A stretch of DNA of 64,000 nt. It comes from Algoriphagus aquaeductus (lineage in GTDB: Bacteria > Bacteroidota > Bacteroidia > Cytophagales > Cyclobacteriaceae). The DNA lies in NCBI RefSeq assembly GCF_003253485.1, contig NZ_QKTX01000004.1, forward strand, positions 248,001 to 312,000, in the 5' to 3' direction. The stretch's first letter is position 1. Every line of letters starts with the position of its first letter. A model generated the notes under the pieces. That model did no database searches. It saw only the letters and a list, made by a program, of their open reading frames with translations, and was not told the DNA's origin. Made by a program: the position numbers and the translations under genes. Below are positions 1 to 7,697 of the stretch, one piece after another.

Positions 1-374
1 CAATTGTATTCGTCCTCGATCGGAGCACGGCTGGCAAAAGTCGCAAAAGCGGAATGATAGGGACCACAGAGTACCTGGGAGTTTAGATCCGCAGCTCGAT
101 CGAGAATCCAGAGCAACTTTTCCCTGGCCTTTTCACGGACCTTAGGATCGGGAGAAATGGGGTTTTCATCAGGTCCCATCACGGTTACGGTAGTCACTTC
201 CAGACCGATATTTTTGCAGTGCTCGCCTACGGCGCGACAGGCTTTTTCATCTGTGCCTCCGATAAAAAACTCAGCACCATCGTATCCGATGGCTTTGAGG
301 CGATCCAAAATCGGGAAAAGGTTTTCCGAAATTTCCGCTGACCAAGCCAGCACATTAAATCCTATTTTGTTCAT
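1..374 (-). CDS. Sugar phosphate isomerase/epimerase (partial, N-terminal part)
   Basis: The gene starts with ATG at 374 on the minus strand and runs off the left edge, so only about 124 N-terminal residues are visible. The translation begins MNKIGFNVLAWSAEI, followed by a strand-helix pattern with LKAIGYDGAEFFIGG, typical of the xylose-isomerase-like TIM barrel (AP_endonuc_2 clan; D-tagatose 3-epimerase type enzymes). Such enzymes isomerise or epimerise free or phosphorylated sugars in the cytoplasm. The catalytic metal ligands lie in the missing part, so the substrate cannot be stated. Neighbouring ThuA-like, Gfo/Idh/MocA and PhyH-like genes are frequent partners in Bacteroidota carbohydrate loci. 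The frame is open throughout and no signal peptide is seen. The family is fairly sure; the exact reaction is unknown. Confidence 0.8.
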   Translation of the reverse strand, partial: MNKIGFNVLAWSAEISENLFPILDRLKAIGYDGAEFFIGGTDEKACRAVGEHCKNIGLEVTTVTVMGPDENPISPDPKVREKAREKLLWILDRAADLNSQVLCGPYHSAFATFASRAPIEDEYN

Positions 375-404
375 TTCCCAAACTAATCGATTGACATAAA
401 TCTT

Positions 405-486
405 GAAAACTTCAGCGTTCGACAATCAGCGTTCGATATTCTAAATTCAAAAAGTTCGAATATTGAACTCTGAATATCGAATAATG
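405..486. repeat. Simple-sequence intergenic element (TTCGA/ATATTGAA words)
   Basis: This short stretch between two minus-strand genes contains the 10-mer cagcgttcga twice (413-422 and 427-436), then variants of ttcgaatattgaa and tgaatatcgaat. It has no reading frame or clear terminator stem. Comparable word-like sequences recur in other gaps of this window (around 2553, 5285 and 63529). Confidence 0.5.
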
Positions 487-496
487 AAGACTACGA

Positions 497-1519
497 TCAC
501 TTAAAATCCCCCACTTTCATTCCTTTTCTAAAGGTATCAAAGCCAAACATGGTCGGCTTAAAGTCACCAACGATATCCATGGAAAGCGCTGGCGTGATGC
601 CTTCGCCCATGCCCAAAAGATAAAAAGAAGCATTGACCACCAACCTACGCATATCCTCACTCTGGAATCCCATCGAAGAACCCATGGTCGAGGCAAAGGC
701 CATTCCCGGTTTTCCGCCATCCAGTTGGTACGGCTTAGTCCAGGCGATAGGCATCACGGACTTTTCCCACATCACCGGAGCTTTATCGTTCATTCCGGCT
801 GTGGATTGGCCATGGATTAGTACGGTTGCATTTTCGGGAAGGGACTGAATTCCATAGACGTCTTCGGGCACCCAAATGTCCCTGACTCCACGAAGAATAG
901 GGTGATCGTTCAATTCCTGCACTCCGTCCATGAGTGCTCGACAACCTTCTTTTGCGTGAATGCCATGATGGTTGACCCAGGTTTCTCCGAAAATCCGCTT
1001 TCCGAATCCTTTTTCCCAGCCTGGCTCTTTTCCATTCCAAGTCCATTTTGCAAAAGGAGAAGTCTTGTTCTTCTGGTAGGCAAAAGCATGGGTCGATGTT
1101 CGCAAACCGATGATAGGTTTACCCGACATAAGGAAATTTTCGATATGCTTGGTTTGGTCATCTGGAAGTTCACGGAATCGAATCAGCATAATCATCAAAT
1201 CTGCTGTCTCCAAATGCTCCAGTCCGGGAATATTATTTTGGTAGTTGGGAACGACGTTACCTGTCGAAGGCTCAATAGGAAACAGCACAGTAGTCTTAAA
1301 ACCATGGTGCTCGGAGAGCAGCTTGGCAAGCATAGGCATGGACTCTTCCGAGCGGTATTCGTCGTCACCGGCCACGAGGACGATGTGCTTTCCTTTGCCC
1401 AGTCCTTCCTTTCCTTCAAACTGAAGAAAAGTCACCCCATGCTGCGCGCAGGCGGCAAGATGAAGGCCCAAAAAAAGCAAGGGTAAAAACAATCGGAAAG
1501 GTGTTTTTGAAAATTTCAT
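497..1519 (-). CDS. ThuA-like domain lipoprotein
   Basis: This 340-aa protein starts at ATG 1519 with a lipoprotein signal peptide: a hydrophobic stretch and lipobox LAAC at residues 21-24, so the mature protein is probably lipid-anchored after Cys24. The rest matches the ThuA-like family (trehalose-utilisation type, class I glutamine-amidotransferase-like fold): an early strand HIVLVAGDDEYRS, a middle block with GKPIIGLRTSTHAF, and the family-typical WVNHHG and HPILRG segments. ThuA-like proteins are associated with sugar catabolism and a few take part in 3-keto-disaccharide metabolism, but the reaction is not settled for most members. It lies 24 bp after the DUF808 gene and upstream of the sugar isomerase on the same strand, so co-transcription is plausible. 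Confidence 0.82.
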   Translation of the reverse strand: MKFSKTPFRLFLPLLFLGLHLAACAQHGVTFLQFEGKEGLGKGKHIVLVAGDDEYRSEESMPMLAKLLSEHHGFKTTVLFPIEPSTGNVVPNYQNNIPGLEHLETADLMIMLIRFRELPDDQTKHIENFLMSGKPIIGLRTSTHAFAYQKNKTSPFAKWTWNGKEPGWEKGFGKRIFGETWVNHHGIHAKEGCRALMDGVQELNDHPILRGVRDIWVPEDVYGIQSLPENATVLIHGQSTAGMNDKAPVMWEKSVMPIAWTKPYQLDGGKPGMAFASTMGSSMGFQSEDMRRLVVNASFYLLGMGEGITPALSMDIVGDFKPTMFGFDTFRKGMKVGDFK

Positions 1520-1543
1520 AAGCGGAAGGTCTGGAAATGATGA

Positions 1544-2425
1544 TCAGGATTGGCCTGACTTGGATTTGATTTTCTTAAAAATAAGAATCGGAATGAGAAT
1601 CACTATCCCGACTCCCAATCCAATCAGAAATTCTTTGATAATTCCAGGCCAGCTCTCCATCAAATGATGGAAAAACTCAATGTTATGCGCAAAAATCCCT
1701 CCGGCGACCAAGAGCAGTGCTATCGTACCGACAAAGGAAATAATCCGAATTAAAACCGGTAAAGCTTTTACCAAAAGTCTCCCGATCTTATCCGAAAGGG
1801 TATCGTCCTCGGGATTGAGCGCAATCAACTTGTAGCCAAATTCATCCATTCGGACAATCAGCGCTACCAATCCATAGACCCCCACCGTGGCGAGCAAGGC
1901 AATGATGGATACTACCGCGACCTGTGTGGAAAGTGGCTTATCCACCACCGTACTCATCGCTATGATGACAATCTCAACCGAAAGGATGAAATCCGTGGTA
2001 ATGGCTGATTTGATTTTCTTGTTTTCGTGGTTTACTACTTGTTCGGGCGTGATCTCTTCATCCAGATTGATTTTTTCGTGAGCAGGTGCATGAGGAATGA
2101 TCCATTCCAAAATCTTCTCCGCCCCTTCATACGCCAGGTAAAGACCTCCCAAAACCAACACTACCGTCACTGCTACCGGAGCAAATGCACTAAGTAAAAA
2201 AGCCACCGGCAAAATGATCAGCTTATTGACAAAGGAACCTTTGGAGATGGCCCACAGCACCGGTAATTCCCTGTCGGGAACAAATCCGGAAGCTTTTTCG
2301 GCATTCACCGCCAAGTCATCCCCCAAAATCCCCGAGGTTTTCTTTGCGGCAATTTTGGTCATGGCAGCCACATCATCCATGACCGTGGCAATATCATCTA
2401 ATAGGGCAAATAGTCCGGAAGCCAT
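1544..2425 (-). CDS. DUF808 (YedI-like) inner-membrane protein
   Basis: This 293-aa protein starts MASGLFALLDDIATVMDD, the near-invariant opening of the DUF808/YedI family, followed by KIAAKKTSGILGDDLAVNA, also family-typical. At least five hydrophobic segments follow (around residues 70-95, 145-190 and 215-280), and the C-terminus is basic (KKIKSKSGQS). Length agrees with the family (about 290-310 aa). The molecular function of DUF808 proteins is not established; they are predicted inner-membrane proteins. The gene ends 24 bp before the ThuA-like gene and could share its transcript. The family call is confident; no role is proposed. Confidence 0.88.
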   Translation of the reverse strand: MASGLFALLDDIATVMDDVAAMTKIAAKKTSGILGDDLAVNAEKASGFVPDRELPVLWAISKGSFVNKLIILPVAFLLSAFAPVAVTVVLVLGGLYLAYEGAEKILEWIIPHAPAHEKINLDEEITPEQVVNHENKKIKSAITTDFILSVEIVIIAMSTVVDKPLSTQVAVVSIIALLATVGVYGLVALIVRMDEFGYKLIALNPEDDTLSDKIGRLLVKALPVLIRIISFVGTIALLLVAGGIFAHNIEFFHHLMESWPGIIKEFLIGLGVGIVILIPILIFKKIKSKSGQS

Positions 2426-2552
2426 TTTTATAATTCAGAGATTTGAGGTTTGAAATTTGAAATAAAGAGAATCTTAATCCCTTTGGAAAATACGAAGTAC
2501 GCGAAAGTAGCAAAAAGTACCTGCCACGAAGTAGTAGAAAGAATTTGGAAGA

Positions 2553-2661
2553 TTATCGAACATTGAATTAGGAGTATAGAATTAGGAGGATTCTTGGGAC
2601 ATGGAACATTGAAATTATTCCAATTTTCAAATCTTCAAATTTTTCAATCTTCCAATCTCCC
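2553..2661. repeat. Simple-sequence intergenic element (GAACATTGAA / TTCCAAT words)
   Basis: This gap sequence contains gaacattgaa twice and gaattaggag twice, then a run of variants of ttcaaatcttc and ttccaatc that continues into the 3' end of the PhyH-like gene. It has no coding potential and appears to belong to the same type as the element near 405. Confidence 0.5.
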
Positions 2662-3528
2662 CGGGTCAAAAATCAACGGAAAGAATTTGCCGCCCATTTT
2701 TTCGCCTTTGGGAATCACCGGAACACCTTCCAATAGCGGTTCATTGGTATCAGAAACGGTCCCATCTGCAAAGACATTCAGGACAAATGCTTTTCTTGAT
2801 CTGGGAGAAAAATTCGCAAAGCTACCATGCACCAAAAGTGGATGATGAAATGCTGCATGCCCGGCTTTCAATGGAATGGCCACCGGTTTGAAATTGGCTT
2901 TTTGCTCCTCCGTCATCATGGCCATCAATCCGTCCATTTCGCCTGCCAGGGCAGGTTTCTCCAACAAGCCCCATCGATGCGAACCCGGCACATATTGCAG
3001 ACAGCCATTTTCCTCCGTCGCATCATCCAAGCCACACCAGCAGGTCAGATGCTGCATCTCGATCGTGCGGGTCCAATAGCTGTAATCCTGGTGCCAGGCT
3101 ACATTTCCTCCATGATGCGCCGGCTTGCAGAAAAGCTGATCATGCCAAAATCTTACGGGTCGATCTCCCAAAAGCTGTGAGGCAACCATCCTAAAGGCAG
3201 GATTCCAGATCACATCGTGAAAGGCTTCTGCAATCCGCCAATGTCCTAAGGAATGGAAAAGGACTTTATTCGGGTCTCCGGATTCATTGCTGTGAAACTC
3301 ATGAAAGAGGTGATGCAGTGGATGCTTCGGGTCCATCACTTCATCCAAGGCATTCTTCAATGCTTCGATTTGGCGCTCGTCCAACAGCTTAATATCCGCC
3401 AAGTATCCATTTTCCTGAAAAAACTCCACCTGCTCCTTGCTGATGCGGTATGGTTCCCAGTCAGAGGCTGTTTTGGGTTGGTCAAATAGATCAGTAATCG
3501 GGCGATGGAAATCGGCGAGGTCTTTCAT
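2644..3528 (-). CDS. Phytanoyl-CoA dioxygenase (PhyH) family protein
   Basis: This 294-aa protein has the Fe(II)/2-oxoglutarate oxygenase facial triad expected for PhyH enzymes: His146 and Asp148 in WHQDYSYW, and a distal His234 in LLVHGSF, followed by an arginine-containing segment (SRKAFVLN) that probably binds 2-oxoglutarate. The N-terminal part carries FFQENGYLAD, also typical of the family. These enzymes hydroxylate varied small molecules; the bacterial substrates are mostly unknown. There is no signal peptide, so it is cytoplasmic. It lies divergent from a Tat-exported Gfo/Idh/MocA oxidoreductase, with 189 bp between the starts. PhyH-like and Gfo/Idh/MocA genes often sit together in Bacteroidota and Planctomycetota. 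The family is sure; the substrate is not. Confidence 0.88.
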   Translation of the reverse strand: MKDLADFHRPITDLFDQPKTASDWEPYRISKEQVEFFQENGYLADIKLLDERQIEALKNALDEVMDPKHPLHHLFHEFHSNESGDPNKVLFHSLGHWRIAEAFHDVIWNPAFRMVASQLLGDRPVRFWHDQLFCKPAHHGGNVAWHQDYSYWTRTIEMQHLTCWCGLDDATEENGCLQYVPGSHRWGLLEKPALAGEMDGLMAMMTEEQKANFKPVAIPLKAGHAAFHHPLLVHGSFANFSPRSRKAFVLNVFADGTVSDTNEPLLEGVPVIPKGEKMGGKFFPLIFDPGRLED

Positions 3529-3717
3529 AGTATGATGAATTTGGGGGAAAAGCGAAGAAAAGATAGATAAAAATGAAATGGAAAAATCAGACTGATTCCG
3601 AAAATTGGTTCCGCAATGGTTTCCGTTGATTTTTAGCAGCTCAACCGAAATTCTGACGGGAGTTGGGTAGATTAGAAAACCAAAAAGAAGAATTCCCTCC
3701 CAAAATCAACCCAATCT

Positions 3718-5142
3718 ATGTCAACCAATAGAAGAGACTTTCTGAAAACCGGAGCCACAGCTGCCTTGGGGCTATCGGGATTCACCCTGATTTCCCCATC
3801 AGTCCTTGGAAAATCCATGGGCTATGTGGCCCCCTCGGACAAAGTAAACCTGGCCTGTGTCGGCATCGGCAACCGGGGCAATGAAATCATCAAAGCCCTG
3901 GACAAAACCGGCCTGTGTAACATTGTCGCTCTTTGCGATGTGGACATGGGGGCCCCACAGACTGTTGAGGTTATGAATATGTTTCCGAAAGCCAAAAAGT
4001 ATCAGGACTTCCGGAAGATGTTTGCCGAAATCGGAAAAGAATTTGACGCCGTGAGCATCGCCACACCGGATTTTTCGCACTTCCCGGTTACGATGATGGC
4101 GATGGCAGAGGGAAAGCATGTCTATGTAGAAAAGCCCATGGCCCGAACCTTTCAGGAAGTGGACCTCATGATGGCTGCCGCCAAAAAATATCCCAAACTG
4201 GCTACCCAAATGGGAAACCAAGGCCATTCCGAAGGAAATTATTTCCAATTTAAAACCTGGAAAGATGCCGGAATCATCAAAGATGTGACCGCCATCACTG
4301 CCCACATGAACAGTCGAAGACGTTGGCATGGTTGGGACACGAATATTTCCAAATTCCCCTCTCCAGAACCTGTTCCCTCCACTTTGGATTGGGATGTATG
4401 GTTGAGTCAAGCCCAGCCTCATGGCTTCCACAAAGACTTTCACAATGGACAGTGGCGCTGCTGGTATGATTTCGGCATGGGTGCCTTGGGCGATTGGGGC
4501 GCGCACATTATCGACACGGCACATGAGTTTTTGGATTTGGGGCTTCCTAGTGAGATCAACCCGGTAAAGCTCAGCGGACACAATATGTTTTTCTTCCCTA
4601 CTTCTACCACCTTGGAGTTCAAATTCCCTGCGCGTGGCGCCATGCCCCCTCTGACCATTACCTGGTATGATGGCATGGACAATATCCCTGCTGTACCCGA
4701 TGGGTATGGAGTGTCCGAATTGGACCCCAATATTCCGCCACCAAGCAACGGACAGATTCAGCCTGCAAGATTGAATCCCGGAAAGATCATTTACAGCAAA
4801 GACTTGACATTCAAAGGCGGGTCGCACGGAAGCACCCTTTCGATCATTCCTCCGGATAAGGCAAAAGAATGGGAATCCAAACTTCCTGAAGTACCTCAAA
4901 GTCCCTCCAATCACTTTGCCAACTTCCTAAAAGCCTGCAAAGGAGAGGAAAAAACCCGATCACCCTTTGAAATTGCAGGACCACTCAGTCAGGTATTCTG
5001 TCTTGGGGTAATGGCTCAGCAAATGGGAGTAAAGTTGGAATTTGATCGGGAAACCAGACAGATCACCAACAATCCTCTTGCAAATCAAGTCTTAGCAGGC
5101 ATGCCCCCGAGAAAAGGCTGGGAGGAGTTTTATAGAGTCTAA
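3718..5142 (+). CDS. Tat-exported Gfo/Idh/MocA family oxidoreductase
   Basis: This 474-aa protein starts with a twin-arginine signal (RRDFLK at residues 5-10, then ATAALGLSGFTL), so it should be folded in the cytoplasm and exported with its cofactor bound. After the signal comes a Rossmann dinucleotide-binding motif (CVGIGNRG, about residues 47-54). The EKP motif near residue 139 (YVEKPMAR) carries the family's catalytic lysine. The C-terminal half is the alpha/beta substrate domain, with GDWGAHIID and SNHFANFLKACKG segments typical of the exported Bacteroidota group. These enzymes oxidise, reduce or epimerise sugars or inositols using NAD(P); some exported members retain a tightly bound cofactor. 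The gene is monocistronic on the plus strand with a bidirectional terminator after it. The substrate is unknown. Confidence 0.9.
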   Translation: MSTNRRDFLKTGATAALGLSGFTLISPSVLGKSMGYVAPSDKVNLACVGIGNRGNEIIKALDKTGLCNIVALCDVDMGAPQTVEVMNMFPKAKKYQDFRKMFAEIGKEFDAVSIATPDFSHFPVTMMAMAEGKHVYVEKPMARTFQEVDLMMAAAKKYPKLATQMGNQGHSEGNYFQFKTWKDAGIIKDVTAITAHMNSRRRWHGWDTNISKFPSPEPVPSTLDWDVWLSQAQPHGFHKDFHNGQWRCWYDFGMGALGDWGAHIIDTAHEFLDLGLPSEINPVKLSGHNMFFFPTSTTLEFKFPARGAMPPLTITWYDGMDNIPAVPDGYGVSELDPNIPPPSNGQIQPARLNPGKIIYSKDLTFKGGSHGSTLSIIPPDKAKEWESKLPEVPQSPSNHFANFLKACKGEEKTRSPFEIAGPLSQVFCLGVMAQQMGVKLEFDRETRQITNNPLANQVLAGMPPRKGWEEFYRV

Positions 5143-5237
5143 CTGCCGGCGTCGAGAAACAAGGGACAAGCCATCAGACACAAGACTTTAGATTCAAGGT
5201 CTGAGGGACAAAATATCGATACTTAGAAAATTGACTG

Positions 5238-5269
5238 AAAAGACCGCCGAGGATACTTGGCGGTCTTTT
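5238..5269. terminator. Bidirectional intrinsic terminator
   Basis: An 11-bp perfect stem, aaaagaccgcc / ggcggtctttt, with a 10-nt loop lies between the convergent oxidoreductase and M48 protease genes. A and T tracts on both sides suit termination in either direction. Confidence 0.8.
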
Positions 5270-5284
5270 GGCTTTTGGGCAAAA

Positions 5285-5322
5285 ATCTTCCAATATTCCA
5301 ATCTTTGAATTTTCCAATCCAT
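5285..5322. repeat. Simple-sequence intergenic element (TTCCAAT words)
   Basis: Three close copies of ttccaat(a/c) with intervening tttgaattt occur just before the M48 gene's 3' end. They resemble the element around 2553. Confidence 0.4.
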
Positions 5323-5326
5323 CCAC

Positions 5327-6559
5327 TTACCTCTCCAATCGATCAAGCCTTTCCAAAAGCGGTGGATGGGAGTAATTCACAAAGACATACCACGGATGCG
5401 GATTGATATTGCTCAGTGTTTTGACTGAAAGGGTTTTCAACGCTTCGGCTAATGGTCTGCCTTCGAAGGTTTCCTTGGCAAAGGCATCGGCTTCAAATTC
5501 ATTCTTTCGACTGAGCCAATTCATCCCGATTCCCAAAATCATGGAAATGGGGGCAAAAAGCATGGTGAAGCCGATGATATTCAATTCGGCGGACCAAGCT
5601 TGACCTCCCAAAGCCAGACTCATTTTTTCTGAAAAAATAAATTGTGCCAGCAAAAACAACATCAAGCCTACCTGAAATACAGCGGCCACCATCCCCCAAA
5701 CGATGTGTTTTTTCTTGTAGTGTCCTACTTCATGGGCCAATACCGCCACCAATTCGTCGGGCGGGTGTTGCTCCAGCAAGGTGTCGTAGAGCACTACTTT
5801 TTTCCGCTTCCCAAATCCGGAAAAAAATGCATTTGCCTTGGAAGACCGCTTACTGCCATCCATGACAAAAATATTATCCAAAGGGAAATTCACTGACTGT
5901 GCGTAGTGTATGATTTTTTGCTTCAGCTCTCCATCTGCCAGAGGTGTGAGTTTGTTGAAAAGCGGTAGGATCCAAGCAGTATAAAACAAATTGACCAGTA
6001 CCATAAAAACTACTGCAACCAGCCAAAATTGCCACCAGAAATCTTTACCCATCTGGTGGATCAGCCAAAGGAACACCATCAGCAGTCCTCCCCCGACCAG
6101 AATAGAAAGGATATAGCCTTTGATTTTGTCCGAGAAAAAAGTTTGGACAGAGGTCTTATTGAACCCGTATTTTTCCTCAATAACAAAGGTGGCGTAGTAA
6201 TCAAATGGAAGACTGAGGATATCAGAACCTACAAACACAAGCCCGAAAAACACCAAGGATTTGATCAAAGGCTGAAATCCAAAACCTCCAACCCAAGTAT
6301 CAATCGCTCCAAACCACCCTTGGGTAATAAAAAGGAAGGTAACCAGAAAGGAGAATGTTCCTGCCAGAAATTTAAATCTGAAATTTTCCCGCTGATAGTC
6401 CTTTGATTCCTGAAGCTTGGATTGACTAAGATATTCAGAGAGTGTATCGGGTACGTCTGGGATGGGATTTGTGACATTGAGGTATCCCAGTATCTTTCTT
6501 ACTGAATATCCAAAAACCAATACCCCGACTAGCAGGTATTTCAGTGATTCTACACTCAT
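5327..6559 (-). CDS. M48 family metalloprotease (STE24/CAAX protease-like)
   Basis: This 410-aa membrane protein has the zinc-protease motif HEVGH at residues 276-280 (LAHEVGHYKKKH), with the third zinc ligand expected in the NEFEADAFA segment near residue 357. The N-terminal half holds several membrane spans and the CAAX-protease-1 type N-terminal domain (PFDYYATFVIEEKYGFNK). It resembles STE24-like membrane proteases, which degrade or trim membrane proteins at the cytoplasmic membrane. Length fits the family (about 400-420). It follows sprF with a 9-bp gap, so the two are probably co-transcribed; whether the protease serves the T9SS is not known. Confidence 0.92.
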   Translation of the reverse strand: MSVESLKYLLVGVLVFGYSVRKILGYLNVTNPIPDVPDTLSEYLSQSKLQESKDYQRENFRFKFLAGTFSFLVTFLFITQGWFGAIDTWVGGFGFQPLIKSLVFFGLVFVGSDILSLPFDYYATFVIEEKYGFNKTSVQTFFSDKIKGYILSILVGGGLLMVFLWLIHQMGKDFWWQFWLVAVVFMVLVNLFYTAWILPLFNKLTPLADGELKQKIIHYAQSVNFPLDNIFVMDGSKRSSKANAFFSGFGKRKKVVLYDTLLEQHPPDELVAVLAHEVGHYKKKHIVWGMVAAVFQVGLMLFLLAQFIFSEKMSLALGGQAWSAELNIIGFTMLFAPISMILGIGMNWLSRKNEFEADAFAKETFEGRPLAEALKTLSVKTLSNINPHPWYVFVNYSHPPLLERLDRLER

Positions 6560-6568
6560 ACCGAAAAA

Positions 6569-7615
6569 TTAGAATTTGGGACAGGGAAGAATGGTATCCC
6601 TCCGGGAAGGTTTTCCCTGATAGGCATTGGGAAGCGTCCAGGAAAGGCTGAGTTCGTGTGCACCACCGGATTGAATCCCCAATTGGGAAACCGTGTAGTC
6701 AAAGCTGTAGCCAATGTTCAGGCCACTCAGCAGATTGACTCCTACCATCATGACAATAGCGTCTCTGTTGCTTTGGTTCTCAACAGGCTTGTAGGGTAGA
6801 CCTCGATACCACAGACCAAAAACAATGGGCTCCACATAGAAATATGCTCCCAAATCCAATTGCTCAAAAGGGCCTTGTCTTTTGTAATTGACAGTAGGGG
6901 TGAAATAGCGTTGCTTTCTAATGTGTGTAAAATCTCCTCTCATTCCTCCTTCTCCCAAAGAAATCCGATAACCGGCATGGAAAGAAAGCTTCATGGGGAG
7001 AGGACTTACCCCATCAATAAAGGATTGATTGGGTTGATTGACATGATGGGCTGAAAAACCGGCCCAGGCATTTTCAGTAAAAAACAATCCACCGACGGAT
7101 AATGAAAGCATCCCCACAGGATCTCCCAATCCCGGGATATCTGTGCCCGGAAACAAGGGACCGAAGGGATCATTGGGATTGATTTGATTAGCAAAAACCA
7201 AATTTTCATAAAACCCTATTTCCCTACGGATATAACTTGCCTGAAATCCCGGTCGGAAATAGACATTGTCTGCCAATTTGAGTTCATAGGAATACAAGGC
7301 AGAAATAGAAGTGGATCTCAATTTGGCAGCACCTTCTGTGTCCTGCATGACATGGATCCCGATTCCGCTGTTATAGTCCGGCAGATAGGTGTCATAATAG
7401 GCTGAGAAAGTGGTGAATTGCGCATCAATCGAGGGCCATTGGTTCCGATAGTTGAAGCCCACTCTTCCGGTAAGCTCACCTCCTGCCATCGCAGGGTTGA
7501 GATAAAGGGGCGCGGCATAGTACTGGCTATATTGCGGATCCTGGGCAAACCCAGATGTCATTGTGGAAAACCACACTGCCGCAAAAAAAACCAAAACCAG
7601 TAGAGACCGTAACAA
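6569..7615 (-). CDS. PorP/SprF family type IX secretion system protein
   Basis: This is a 348-aa outer-membrane protein. A signal peptide ends at GFAQ, and the mature protein opens with the family hallmark DPQYSQYYAAPLYLNPAMAGG. The remainder alternates as in a beta-barrel and contains GYRISLGE and FDYTVSQLG. PorP/SprF proteins work with the T9SS and attach secreted substrates bearing gliding-type C-terminal domains, often encoded next to their cognate substrate. That is the case here: the 1838-aa secreted protein starts 82 bp away on the opposite strand. No in-frame ATG lies before the signal peptide; the frame opens after a TAA at 7628-7630, so translation most likely starts at TTG 7615. 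Confidence 0.93.
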   Translation of the reverse strand: MLRSLLVLVFFAAVWFSTMTSGFAQDPQYSQYYAAPLYLNPAMAGGELTGRVGFNYRNQWPSIDAQFTTFSAYYDTYLPDYNSGIGIHVMQDTEGAAKLRSTSISALYSYELKLADNVYFRPGFQASYIRREIGFYENLVFANQINPNDPFGPLFPGTDIPGLGDPVGMLSLSVGGLFFTENAWAGFSAHHVNQPNQSFIDGVSPLPMKLSFHAGYRISLGEGGMRGDFTHIRKQRYFTPTVNYKRQGPFEQLDLGAYFYVEPIVFGLWYRGLPYKPVENQSNRDAIVMMVGVNLLSGLNIGYSFDYTVSQLGIQSGGAHELSLSWTLPNAYQGKPSRRDTILPCPKF

Positions 7616-7697
7616 GGATTTGTTCGTTTATTTGAATATTCAGTCAGCTTCTAAACGAATCCTCTTGAAGGTTGTTTTAGTAAGCAGTGCGAAAAAT

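Noticed and set aside
3799..4914. 371-aa open frame on the minus strand
   Set aside because: It lies wholly inside the Gfo/Idh/MocA gene in antisense, has no family-like segments, and the plus-strand gene is unambiguous.
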